From contig MEDY01000081.1 in assembly GCA_001724265.1 (NCBI GenBank), positions 1 through 64,000 on the forward strand: DNA of 64,000 nt, written 5' to 3'. Every line of letters begins with the position of its first letter. The stretch's first letter is position 1. The notes beneath the pieces are model-generated. The model saw only the letters and a list, made by a program, of their open reading frames with translations. It searched no databases and had not been told where the DNA came from. The position numbers were made by a program, and so were the translations under genes. Below, piece by piece: positions 20,971 through 33,800 of this stretch. The DNA comes from Rhizaria sp. SCN 62-66. Lineage: Eukaryota > Rhizaria, unplaced.

Positions 20971-21890
20971 AAAAACCCGGTTGCAATCAATATATGATGA
21001 TGAAAAAAGAAGAAAATGAGCTTAGAAGCTATGGAAGAGCAGAGAGAGCAAGGCAAGTGACGAGACGCGCAGAGCGAAGCAGAGCCTCACAAAGTAGCGG
21101 AATACAATACCCAACAAGCAGAAATATGCTACCATGTACCATGGTATTATAATTCACTGCGTATATCCATTGTCTTGCAATAAAACAGAATTGTACAACG
21201 CACTTTCGAAGAGCTAGGAAGGTTGGCAGGTGGCCTCAACGAAAAATACTTTCGGGTCCGCTCGGAGTCGGTCCCAGCCCGTCCGACGATTTTTGCGAAC
21301 TTCGCCCGCTTGGTTCGGCCCAACAGCTGCAAGTGTGTGTGGTGGGTCGTGATCATGTCTGTTGATTCGAATTTCGATTGGTGGTGTGTGTGTAATGGTA
21401 TTGTTATGAAAGTCTATTGTAAAACTATTAGTAATCTAATATGTGCCGTTATATTAACGCTATTAACGGCTACTGGGTGTCAGAGATATCGAAGAGCGTC
21501 GGACGCGCCCAGACAGTTCTCGCGCCAAGCACGCTCCAGTCGCAGCTCGGAGTCGGTTCCATCCACCACTGCTTCACCGTCAGTGTGAAAACGGCGCATG
21601 TCCCTGCTTGATCTACTCAGTATTGGTCCTGCTGCGTCGATCCCGTGTCTTATACCTGTATTTCCGCGTCTCTGTGTCGAGATATTCTCGTATCTGCCCC
21701 GTCCAGTGGACCCAGACTCCTCTCGGTGTTCTTTTTCCCGCGCTTACCACTCACCTTTATCATTGACGAAACACTATGATTTTCCCATAGGCACCTTCTA
21801 TTGCGCGTTAAGTTACATCTGTACCACTTGGCGTGCTTGAAATCCCTTTAACCCCTCCGTCTTTCGCGCTCTAGCAGCCCGACTGCGACC
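20971..21890. other. Divergent promoter region, UQCRB / HUWE1-like gene
   Basis: 920 bp between two outward-facing start codons. The half next to the ligase ATG is pyrimidine-rich like the other leaders here. No gene recognised. Holds the small repeat at 21452. Confidence 0.5.
21452..21469 (+). repeat. Two 9-bp direct repeats upstream of the giant gene
   Basis: TATTAACGC followed at once by TATTAACGG. The second copy includes TAACGG, which fits a Myb-type site (YAACKG). A regulatory role is conjecture. Confidence 0.35.
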
Positions 21891-24800
21891 ATGATGCAAG
21901 GCATCATTCCCGTACGTGCACCAACTTCACTCAAGCATATCTGCATCATTCAACGTCTCATCGCAACATCCCACTACCAATGTTGTTTAAATATATCTTT
22001 TCTACTGTTTGGCTTACTTATTTTTCTTTGATACCTCGTTTGTGTTCTGTGTCCATCCTTCGCCCGCAAACAGCCGGCGGACGGCGGCGCCCGCCGGCCC
22101 CGCAAGCCCTTGCGCGCCCCCGCGTGGCACCTGCCGCCCTACGTGACCTACGGCGAACAGCTGCTCTCCGAGCTCCAGCTCGACGCGCTGGTGTACCTTT
22201 CGGACGTGGAGCTACTTGCCGTGCTGCGCAAGGTGTCCCTCTGGGCCTGGGACGTCGAGGACCCCAATGAGACCCTCCGTCCCGTTGTCACGCGGCTGCA
22301 CGCGCGCCTGAAGCAGTACGCTGTCGACAACGACCTGCTCGTCGACTGCCAGGCTGCTGTCCCCGCACCGATGACTGTTGTGGCGGCCGACGCGCTGCTG
22401 GGCGGCGACGAGGCAGGTGCGATCAGCGGCGCCAACCCCAGCCCCCCCGGTGACGCTGACTACAGCAGTAGCAGCTCCACAGCCGCTGCCGCTGTCGCTG
22501 CAGTCAGCGACGCGAGCGTGCGTCCGCGCGTGCTCTATGACCGCCCGCTTTCGCGCGCGGAGGAGCTGGAGCTCGTGCTCTCGATCCTGCGCTTCCTAGA
22601 CCTGTACGCCGAGTACTGCGAGTTCTGCAAAAAGGAGACCGACTACCACGCCATCACACTCCACCCGGGTACGCCCGCCGCCGCCGCCGCAGCGGCCGCA
22701 GCGGCCGCGAGCGCAACGGGCGGCACGGGCGGCCATGCCAGCGGCACGCTCGCGGCGGCCGCGGCCTCGGCGGCGGCGGTCGCGGCGCGAGTCGCGTCCG
22801 CGTCGGCCGGCTACGCGTCGCACAACGAGCAGGCGTCGCTGCTGCCGTTCGACAACGACGGCGACTTCGACAGCGACGATGATTATGACAGCGCTACTGG
22901 CAGTCGCCGTCGCCGTGGTGACGTCGACGACGACAGTGAGTTCTTCGACCTCAACAACAGCAACAATAGCATGCACGGTAACAACAACGCTGACGCCGAC
23001 GACAGCGACGGCGAGAGCACGGCCGAGCAGCGTCTGCGCCGCGCGCTTAGCAGCACGCGCGCGGCCCGCTTCCGCCGCTACCAGGCCGCCCGCGCCGCGC
23101 GCGGCAGCCGCCTCAGCGCAGGGCCCCGCGGTGCCGGCTCAGACGGGAGCCGGAGCACGCGGCCCGTGGTCGCGGGCGGCGCGGCGATGATGCCGCGCGC
23201 CGTGCAGAGCGGGCTGAGTCTGTACGCGGCGCTGCTCGCCGCGGACGACTTGGAGGTGGTGATCGCGACGATGAACAGCATCAACGAGGTGATAATCTCG
23301 ACCACTTGCGCCGCGGTGGACCGCCACACGGTGCTATACCACAAACTCCAGGGTTTCGCGCCCACCGTCCTCGCGCTGCACGCGCAGGGCCAGGCCGCCG
23401 CCGCCGCCGCCACAAGTCAGACCCAAGGGGCCGCGGACTCGATGTTCAGCTTCACCCCCGCCGACGCCAGCAGCAGCAACAGCAGCAGCGCGAGCGCCAA
23501 CGCCATCAGCTGCGAGCTCGCGCCTGCATGTGCGCCGCTGCTCGTGCCGACCGCCGAGGAGCTTGACGAGCACGTGAGCTTGCGGCTTACCTTTGAGTTC
23601 AACCCGGCGACCGACGTCAGCCCGTACCTGCCGCCCGTAGGCTCGGCTCCCTACGCCCTGAGCCCCGCCAGCGATACAAGCGGCTGTGGTTACTTCCGCA
23701 GCAGCGGTTGCCTGATGACCCAGCGCGCGCGCGAGAGCGCTAGCCTCAGCTGCAGCAGCGGCGCCGGCGACGCTTCGGGGGGCGTACTCGCTGAGAGCGC
23801 GCTGCTGCGGCCCCCCGCGGGCGCCGTGGTGGGCACGCACGTCTGCGCGGCCACAGGCGCTGCCGTCGCCGTCACGCTCGCGGAGTGTGTTTCTAGCCGC
23901 GATCGCGAGACGGAGACTGACAGCTCTGGTTCGAACTTGAGCTCTGCTCCCGCGAGTGATTTTGAGTCGGCTGGTGAGGCTTGGGGTTCCCACAATATGT
24001 TTCCGCCGAACCTTTTTTCGGAACTGGCCGCGCCGCACTCGCTGCCCACGGTCTCCTTCGGCACCGTGTGGGGTGCGGTGACGCACGTGCTGGCCAACGA
24101 GGCGTACATTCCTGCCGCTCTCGATCTGCCCACGGTCACCAGCAGCAGCAGCAGCAGCAGCAGCAGTCAGAACATGGGGGACGGTGAGGCGCAGCAACAA
24201 CTGTACTCGTGTCTGCGCCCCTCCTGCCCCGCGTCGGCTTCTGCCTCAGTCTCCGCATCTGGCTCTACTTCTAGCTCCAATTCCAGCTCTAGTTCCAGCT
24301 GCAGTCACCTCGCCTCAGCTGGCGAGTACTGCGGTTGCCACCTGCCTGTCCGCCGGCCCAACATGGACACGGAAGTGCCGCAAATCGCGCAGTTCCGCGC
24401 CTTCTCCCTTGCCCGCCAACGCCAGATGCAGCGCTACGGCGCCAACATGCCCGCCGTGGCCCCCGCGCTGCGCAGTGCACAGTGGCGACACTGCCACCCG
24501 CCGCGGGATCTACGTACCCCCTTAGACGGCGCGGGCGAGCAAGGGTGGGCGTACTCGGCGACTCTCCCCGCGGCGATGACCATTGTCGGCAGCCACGGCA
24601 GCATTGCCCCTGGGCTTGGTCTTGGCTACACTCAGCCGAGCAATAGCAAGACGAATGCCATGTACAGTAGCTCCGGCTCCAGCTCCAGGTCAAGCGCAAG
24701 TGCGAGTATGAGTGCTCCCAGTGCTAGTGGGTACTGCCATGTCGACGGCGACCCCCTCGCCCGCTGGGAAGCCTCCGCCGCCCGTGTCCCGCTCTCTAGT

Positions 24801-27800
24801 AACAACAACAGCCCTGCCAACAGCAGTCCCCACGGCGAGGCCTCGATCGTGAGCGGCCTCGTGACCGGCGCCGAGCCCGCGGCCGCGGCCGCGACAGTGG
24901 GCGCGGTGCCGTACCCGTACTGCCCGCCCGCCGCCGACGGCGGCTGCGAACTGCCTTGGTCCCACTGGCGGCTCGACCTGCCGTGGCAGTCGATGGTCGT
25001 GCCCGTCGCCGGCACCGCCTGCGCGTGCGCGCACTGCCTCGCGACCGAGAAGCCCCTCACGCCCGAGCACCCTTACATCGCGTCTAAGTGCCCCGCGGAT
25101 GGCGACGCGTGCGCGCAGAGCGGGAACACGCAGCACATCCACTACCGCCCGCTGACAACTGCGTACCTCGCGGCCCGCGTGTGCGTGTTGCTCTCGCTGC
25201 CCCGCGCGTACGTGTCGCAGCTGGCGCTCTTCATCCGCCACGGCTTCCGCCTTTGGTCGCAGGCGGCGCGCGTCGAGGCGCTGCAGGCCACGCTGCGCTC
25301 TGTGCTGTTGTTGTCCTTTACGGCCACGGCGCGCGAGCGCCTGCTGACTTTCTGCGCGCGCTCGCCGGGCGTCTCGCTGCCCAAGGCCGCAGTGCTGCTG
25401 CTGCAGGCGTGCGCAGCGTCGCCCGCGCTCACGCCCTACAACGACCAGGGCGACGCGCTCGTCGCCGCCATGCGTGCCGGCGGCGGCGCATACCCTTCCA
25501 AGGCCAAGGCGGCCGCGGCTGCGGACGCCAGGGCCAAGGCGGAAAGCAAGAACGGCGCCGCGAGCAAGAGCAAGAGCTCCGGCCCCGCTGGCTCAGCGGC
25601 GAGTGAGGCCGGTGCGCCGGTGCCGATGCCGCCGCCGTACGTGCCGCTTGCGGTCGTTCTACTCGCGGTGCCTGTGGTCGAGGTGCTGACCGACTCGAAG
25701 CGCGCGCTGGCGGAGTTTAAGTCGCTGGGGCTGTACCACAACGGCCTCATCCACACCATTTTGCGCGACGCCGTGACCGGGCTGCTGCGGCTGTCTCAGG
25801 ACACGCCCGCCGCGCCCCTCGCCCTCACTGATCTCGCTGCCACCGCCTCCGACTCTGAAAGCAACGCTGCTAGTAGTGAGCTCCTGAGTGAGAATGAGCG
25901 TCTAATTAAGCGGCGGCAGCAGCAGCGCCACAACCAGAACCTCACCGTGGCCGCTGAGTGCACCGCTCTTGGCGACGGCTACAGTGTGTTTACACCGAGT
26001 CTCCTCGACATGCTGCCGGCATCGTACGCCAATGACGCGCACACCGGTATGAAGCGTCTCAATGCCGACGCGTTGTGTCAGTACGATGCGGACACTAGTC
26101 TGTTGTACCCTAAAACAAACAACAGCAGCACCGCTAGCACTTCCACTGAGAGCGTTGTCATCGAGATCGACACCGACAACAGCACGAGCGGCTCCGCCAG
26201 CAGTGGCGGCGCGTCTGCTACCAACTTTACGGTCCCCGCGCACTACCTGACCGCGCCGCCGCCGCTGCCGTGCTTTGTGCCCAGCGACGCGCTGCCGCGC
26301 GGCTGCACGGGCTACGTGCTCAACGACCTCTCTTTCTCGCCCGCGCGCGTCACGCCCACGGCCGCGGCCACGGCGTTCCCCGCGTCGCCCGCCGCGCTCG
26401 CCGCCGCGGCCGCCGCGCTGCCCTTCCCCGTCGCCGCGTCGGGCGCCGTCGCCGCCGTCAACAGCAACAGCGCGTTGTTCCCCTACCTGGCTACGGTGCC
26501 GGTGCCCCACCGCTGCGCCGCGCAGCCTGGCGTGTTCGGCCCCACAGCCACCGCGTCCTCGCCTTTCCTCCCGCGCCCCCTGCCCGCACACATCGGCGCC
26601 CACTTCCCCGCGACAGCGAACGCCTCTGCGGCGGCCAGCGGGTCCGCGGCGGCCGAGCTGCCGCCCGCGCTGGTGCTCGCGTCCTGCTGGCCCGCTGCGC
26701 CCGTGCATACGCAGTGCAGCGCCGAGATGGAGCAGAGCGTGCTCGTGACCTCGCTGCTGTGTCTGCTGCAGCGCTCGCTGCCGCACCTGCACGCCTACGC
26801 CGTGGACACGGTCAGCGAGCTCTTGCGCATCGTCGGCAAGGTCGACGCGACAGCTGCGGACGACGCTAACGGCGCGGGCAACAGCGCCATTGCCGGCGCC
26901 GGATCCAGCAGCAACAACGCCGCAGTGACGGCTGCTGCCATCGGTCGCAATGCGACGAGCAACAGCAGCAACAACCGCGCCAACGTCGAAGTCACGGCCG
27001 AGCGCGTGTCGATCCGGTCCGTCTCGGTGGTGATCAAGGCCTCGCAGCTGCTGCAGGACGCGATCCACGAGTCGCGGAGCGCGATGAAGGCCTTTACGCA
27101 GCAGGGCGGGCTCGAGGTCGCCATCCTCAAGCTTGCGCAGACCATGCGGCTCAAGCCCCCGTCCGCCGCGCTCGTAGCCGCGGCCGCCGCGGCGGGCCAG
27201 CGTGTGCCCGCGCTGGTGTTCTCGGGCGAGAGCGACGCGGACCGCCCCGGCTGCTTCGTCAACACGACGTACAACATGCTGCTGGCGTCGTTGCCGCCGC
27301 TGGGCGTCGCCGCGCCGCGGTTCCACGAGCGCAACGTGATGGCGACGCGCGTGGCCGCGGCCCACTACGCACAGTACACGCGCCAGGCCCGCCAGCACTA
27401 CGGCGATACCGCTAGCACTGGCTCTGCTGTGGGTGAGAGCTCTGAGGCCGAGACTGTGACGATGAACGCGCTGAGCGCTCTGGCTGCTGATATCGCTCCT
27501 CGCAGCACGGCCGCGATGAACGCCAGCAGCAGTAATGTCGCTGGCTCTGCGATGCTCAGTCCGATGAGTTGCACTGTTAGCATGCCTGCGAGTGTGAACG
27601 TAAGCACCAACGCCACGCCGGCGCTCACTCCCTCCGTCTCCGCCGCCATTCTTGCCAGCGACGACGCTACAAGCAACAACGCGACCGAGTCGAGCTCGCC
27701 CTGCTCTCCTGCCGGTGCGAGTGCAAGTGCCAGCAGTCTGTTCGTGCTGCCAAAGTCGCGCGCCGGTGGCAGCTCGCCGCACGGCACGCTCGTTGTCTCC

Positions 27801-30800
27801 AGTGGCGACATTCAGCTCCTTGTGTGCGATCTGCTCTCGCTGGTGCAAGGGTATTTTCTGCTCGCCTCGCGCCCCGTGCGGTCGCCGCTCATGACCAACG
27901 GCGTCATCCCCGCCGTGCTCGCCGCCGTCATGCGCGGCGCCACAGCGCCCGACTGGGCGCTCGGCAGCCGGCGCCGCGCCGTGACACTCACTGCGGCGCC
28001 CCATGGCAGCGTCTCTGCTGCAAGTAGCGTGGTGGCGAAGGCCGGGCCGCAGGCGCAGTTCCCGCTCTCTCTGGTCGGAACGACGTTCTTTGACCCTTTC
28101 TCTATCCTCCCCGGCATCGCTAGCTCGAGCACGTCTGGCAACAACAACACCGACCCGGAGTCGAGCACGAGTTCCAGTGCGAGCACCGCGGCCAGCGAGG
28201 ACTCGGAGGAGTCTAAGCGTGTCTCTGATGACTGGGACGTGCTGCTGGCAGCGCGCGCCGCTGAGAAGCTGTTCGTGTCTCCTGACCACGTCGCCGAGGC
28301 CGTCACTGCCACTGTCAACACGTCCTTTGCGCACGCGTTCGGTCCCTTCCTGGAGCTGATCACCCCTGGCTCTCGCAAGACCAGCGCTATGTGTGACGGT
28401 GATAGCCGTGACAAGGCGTGGGGTCCTGCGACCCTCGACGAGCGCAAGGCCGTCATCTCGTGCCTCTACACCCAGCTGCACGGTCTGAGTCCCACCTCGA
28501 ACGATCTTGCCTCGAACAAGAGCGCTTCCAGCTCTACCGCTAGTGCGAGTGTGAGTGTGAGTGAGAACGTGACGCTGCCGTCGGCGTGGCTGCAGCGTCA
28601 GCGCGACCTCCGTCGCTCTCGCCAGCCCCCTGTGTACTTGCCATACGCCACCAACAGCACTGTGAGCAACAACGACACCGAGTCGTCACACTCTGATATT
28701 GACCTCTGGCACCAGTACCAGCGGTTCCTCTCCCGCGTCCCGAGCGGCCTGTTGTCGGGCTGGGGTACCGACGCCTTCCTGATGGCGTGCGAGGCCGCGC
28801 TGGCCATTTCGCAGAACAACCCTTCGGTGATCCGCAACATCTGCGAGGGCGGGGTCTTCGACGCCGCGCTGGGCGGGGTCGCGCCCGCGATGCTCTGCAA
28901 GGACGGCGACTACCGCCACTTGCCCGAGATGCTGCGCGTGTTTTCGCTGTTCAAGCCTGCGCTAGCGGCGATCCACACGGCGCCCGCGCTCGCGATCGCG
29001 CTGAGCCACTACAGCAACCACCACGACGTGCCTTACCTGCTTTCGTTCCGCAACAACCCCTCGCGGTTTAACGCCAACCCGTACCACCACGCCTTCGCCT
29101 CTGGCATGTGCGAGCTGCACCGCCAGTTTCCGTCGGTCTGGGCCGCGCTATACCGGCCCGCGCTCGCCGCGCTTGCCGACGCGCTGCTCAAGCAAGTCTT
29201 TGTGCTTGAGAACGCCGTCGCCGCCACCGCACCGTGGCTCCGCAGCCAGGTCCGCAGCGCGCGCCGCTTCAGCCCCGCGGCCGTGGCGGCCTCGGCGCTG
29301 CTTGCCAGCGAGGACCTGCGGGTCGCTCCCGACGCCGCGCTGGCCCAGGACATCGCCCGCAAGCTGCGCGCGTACATCCAGGGCGAGACGAACTCGGACA
29401 GCAGTAGCAGCGCGAGCGACAGCGTGACTGAGGCCGGCGCTGTGACGATTTCATTAGCCGAGATTGAGGCCCAGACGCGGTCGCTCGAGATCAACATCAA
29501 CATGTGCGTCAACCTCCTCCGCAAGGTCTTCAACACTCCCGACGTCAACCCCCCGACGTCAGCGACGAACAACAACGCCACCAGCAGCACCGCGAGCGCC
29601 AGCCGGTTCCCCGGCCGCCGCGCGCTGCTGGTCCAGCTCTACACCCTGACCGCGGTTGCGTCATCGTCAGTCGCGCTCGCCCAGGGCGCGCCCGTGCGCG
29701 TCGCACCGCCCGCGACGCCGATTGCCGTGCTGCTCGCGCTGCCCGCGCTGCCGGGCTTCCCGCTGCTGCGCACGAGCGCGCGCCTGCCGTGCGCGACGCT
29801 GCAGTCGCCGCTCGACCACTCGCGCCCGCTCTCGCACCGCGCGCTGCTGCGGCAGACCACGACGCAGCGCACGCGCAACAACACGCTGCGCCTGCAGTCG
29901 CGGACGGGGCTCGTCCCCGACAGCACCTCGGGCACATCGATGCCGACGCTGCGCACGCTGGTGCACATCATCCCCACGGGGCTCCGCTTCCAGCTTCAGC
30001 ACAAGCGCCTGTCGATGCTATTTGACGCGATTCTTAACTCAGAGCGCTGGGACAGCGAGTTCCTGTCGCTGCCGTCGCAGTGGGGGCGCGCGCTCGGTGC
30101 GATCAACCCCGCCGCGCTGGCGGCGTCCGTCGCCGCCACCAGTCGGCAGCAGTACGAGTCGCTGTTGCACCCGGCCGCCAGGACGGGCGTGTTTGCGACA
30201 CTGGCGCAGCAGAACGCCACTGCGGCCACCGATAGCAGCGTTGCAGGCGCCGTCCCAGGGCTTGTTCCTGTGCTGAACACGAACAACAGTGGCGGCGGCA
30301 AGGATCTCTGGCAGCTCCCGTCTGCTCCCGGCGTCTCTGTGCCTGCCGCCGAGGCCGTGGCGGGGTACCTGCCCGCGAGCCCGATGTACCTGGATTGCGC
30401 GCACCCGCTCCAGGCCGACTTCGCGACCAACGCCAACGTCACGGCTCTGCTCGCGGACGTGGCGTTGTGTCAGCAGCTCGCCGCCATGGTCGACACGCCC
30501 GCGGTCCGCGCGCTCTCGGCCGCGATGCCGCACGTCGTGGAGCCCTGCACCGTGGTCCTGCACCGGGTGCTGTGGACGCGCGCAGCCGTTGCAGCCATGT
30601 CTGCGCACTGCGACCTCATGCTGCGCAGCTATGAGTGCAGCCGTGAGGACTACGAGAAGGCCAACGCGGTGGACATCATTGTTGACGGCAACAACGCACT
30701 CAATGTGAAGACTGGCGAAAGTTCTGCCACCAACGCCTCGTCTTCCAGCGTTAGCGCGACACTTGACTCTGTCGCCACCCTGCCTCGCGACCACAGTGCG

Positions 30801-33800
30801 CAGTCGTTCCGCTTCACTCTGGACCTGCAGTTCCGCGAGTACTGTTCCCACTGGCTCACCTGGCTCACGTCCCTCGAGCACTCTCTGGAGCTTGTCACGG
30901 GTGCGCTCACCTCGTTCGTCTCGATGCTGCCCTCCACGGCGACGCCGAACCGCCGCGCGCACGTGTCCCCGCTCGAGACCACGCTGGGCATCGAGCCTGC
31001 GGGCGCGCTGCCGCCCAGCGAGGTCTTCGACCACGTTGCGCGGCTCGGCGCGGCTGCGCTGCACCGCATGCTCGCCCCCGTCACGCCCTACAGCCGGCCC
31101 GCGACGGCCGATGACGCCGCCGTGCTGTGTGTCGGTGACGGGGCGGACTGCAGCAAGAACGTGTTCGCCGCCGCCGTCATCACTCCTGACAGCGATGACG
31201 ATAGCATTGGTGCGAGTGATGGGCAAAAGATGCCCAACGATGTCCTGTTCGCGCTGCCCTTCGGTGGCCAAAGGGGTCCGGTTGATGGCAGTCATGCTGA
31301 TTGGCTCGCTAGCCAGATCAAATCGATCGTTACCAACTCTGATAACAAGACGAGCTCCTGCTGCAAAAGCGGCAACAAGGCGAGGTGCAACGGTAAAGCC
31401 GTGTCTATGACCGACGACACAATCGACAGTGACATCGCTGCTGGCCCTGTGCTGCTGAGCGTCATGGAGCTTCCCGGTGCGAGCCCCTCGGTGCTCCACG
31501 GCGCCGTGCTGCCCGACGGCTCGTTCCCCTTCGTCAAGTCGCGCTTTGTCGACGACATGTGGCAGCGGTTCCTCTCCAACAAGTCCGCTGGCAGCGCGGG
31601 TGGCGCGCCGGCCACGGAGACCGAGGTCCCGCCGCTGTTCTCCCGCACGTCCTGCGCCGACACCCCGGCCCCGATGAACGTCTTCTCGGCACTCGCGTAT
31701 CTCCGCAGCGTGCTGCTTCAAGCCCAGGCCATCGCCGTCGCCACGGAGCCGCCCCCGCCGGTGGTCTACAGCCGCCGCGCGCCGTCGCCCGCCGCCGCGG
31801 CCGCGACCGCGATCGCGCCCGCGCGCCCTCCGCGCCGCCCGCTGGACTACTTCAACGAGCTGGGCGGCGTCGAGATGCTCTCGGCCGTCTTCGGATGGGC
31901 GCTGCACTCGCGTATCGCGCTCTCGCAGTCGCTCTCGGACCGCGTGGCGACGGAAGTCAAGCCGCGCCGCATGCTAAGCCGCCGCCCGGAGCACTACTGG
32001 CCGTTCATGGCCTCTGCGGCGCCGTACGCGACGGTGGACTGGCTGGCACTCGAGCTGGGCCTCGATCGCCACATGACCGCATCGCGGCTGCGGCGCCAGT
32101 TGGACTCCATCCTGGAGGTGTTCACCGTACTTGCGAGTGCGATGCGCGGCGAAGACAAGCCGCAGTCGGCCGCGGCTGCTTCTGCTGCTGCTGCGGCGGC
32201 CAACGGGTCGCCGCAAGGCGCACCGGACAACAACAAGGAAAACGATGCTGCTGACGGTGGCAGTGCCAATGCCGGGCCGTCGGTGTCCCCGGCTGCGGCT
32301 GTGGAGGGAGTGGGCAAGATGCAGAATCGCACGGCACTCTTCGTCAAGTACGATATCGCGAACGTTCAGCAAGCGTGCACCGCGAACAAGACTAGCACTG
32401 CAGGAGACTACTCCGCAAAGCCCGTCGACATGTGCGACTTCGGCGTCACCGCGCTTCCCCTCTCCGCAAGCGCGAGTGCGTGCTCGAGCTCCCGCTCTCT
32501 CTCCGCGCAGGTCTCCGCGCTGGGCCCGTCCCCGTCGAGCGAGCTCGCCTCCTCCGCCGTCGTCGCGTCCTGGTTCGCTGTCCCCGCGCCCGACGCGCCC
32601 ACGAGCTTCACGCCAGTGCGCCCGCGGCTGCTGCCCCGCGCGCCGGCCCCCGCGCTGGCGTACACCAGGCTCATGACCGGCTGGGTTAAGGACAAGAACG
32701 CGCTGCAAACCGCCATCAACGACCTCCAGTCACAGTCGCAGTCGCCGTCGCCGCCGCGGCTTGACTCTGACGCGGTGTCGATCACGCCAAACGACGACAA
32801 GACAGAGACCGCTGATGCTCTGCCCGAGCGTGTGCGCGAGTACACGGCTGAGAACGCGATCCCCGCGCCCAGCAGCGAAGACCTTGCTCTGCTCGCCACC
32901 GCGAGCCGCGGCATCGACTCGTTCGTCACGGCCGGGCTGTGCTACACTCGCTACGGGTGCTACGACCAGCGCCGGTGCTTTTACCCGCCGTCGCGCGCCA
33001 CTATTGTGCAGCATGTCGTCGGCTGGATGTGGCCGGACTCGGTTGATATTGCGCTCACGTTGCGCAACACGCGCAAGAACGGCATGTTCGCCTCCAACCT
33101 GAACCTTCCGAACAAGAGTATGGCTGCTGCCCCTGCAGACGCGACGATTCCCGCGTGTGTGCAGGCGCTGCGCATGCCCAACGGCGCCCCCGCGCCCGCG
33201 ATCTACGTGGCGCAGACGCTGCCGATGGGCTTCCTCACGACAATGATCGCCCTCGCGCAGACCGTCTCGGCCCCGGCCTCGGCGCCCGTGCCGGAGTCGT
33301 GGCCGCTCAAGCTCGCGCCGCACGGCCTCCTTGCCCTCTCGTGCGCGGGCGGCTTTGCTGCCGGAGCGATCACTTCGCAGCAGCAGCAACAGCAGCAGCA
33401 GGCGCTGCGCGAACTCAGCGAGAGCCCAAGCCTGAGCGCTGTCTCCCCGCTCCTGTCCACGGACACGATCTCCTACGCCTTCGCCGAGCACGTCTCTGCG
33501 TCCCCCGCGCTGCGCATGCTCGCCGTGCTGCCCACGGGCGCGCGCACGCAGCCTGTGCTCGCGGTCGCCGACACCGCAATGGGCCCGCTCGCCGCGCGGC
33601 TGGGCACCGAGGCCGACTCGTTCGCGCTCGCCGACGCGCAGTACGCCGCCGCTGAGTGGGCGCGCCTGCAGCGTTGGGTCGCCTTCAAGCTCATGGCGTC
33701 GCTCAAGCCTTCTCGCAACAACACGAACGACAAGGCGGACGCCAACAAGAAGCGTGAGCATGAGGCCAGTTGTGATGATGACGAGTTTGTCGGGACTGAT

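Larger units (their letters stand above)
22150..28900 (+). other. N-terminal helical region of the ligase (DUF908/DUF913-like blocks)
   Basis: Blocks that line up in order with the HUWE1/Tom1 N-terminus: GEQLLSELQLDALVYLSD (about 22159), a helix at 22555 (EELELVLSILRFLDLYAEYC), LRLTFEFNP (23581), the block at 25209-25376, the block at 27024-27150 and one at 28740-28900 (FLMACEAALAISQNNPS). In this family the region forms an armadillo-like solenoid. Each block is flanked by low-complexity sequence. Confidence 0.6.

Noticed and set aside
25902-28481. 859-codon open frame on the minus strand
   Set aside because: It is the antisense shadow of the ligase exon. With GC-rich third positions the sense codons TTA, CTA and TCA are rare, so the opposite frame stays open. 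The residues show no domain.
30039-31907. 622-codon minus-strand frame
   Set aside because: Same shadow effect, Arg/Gly/Val-rich with no recognisable family, no intron signals or leader.
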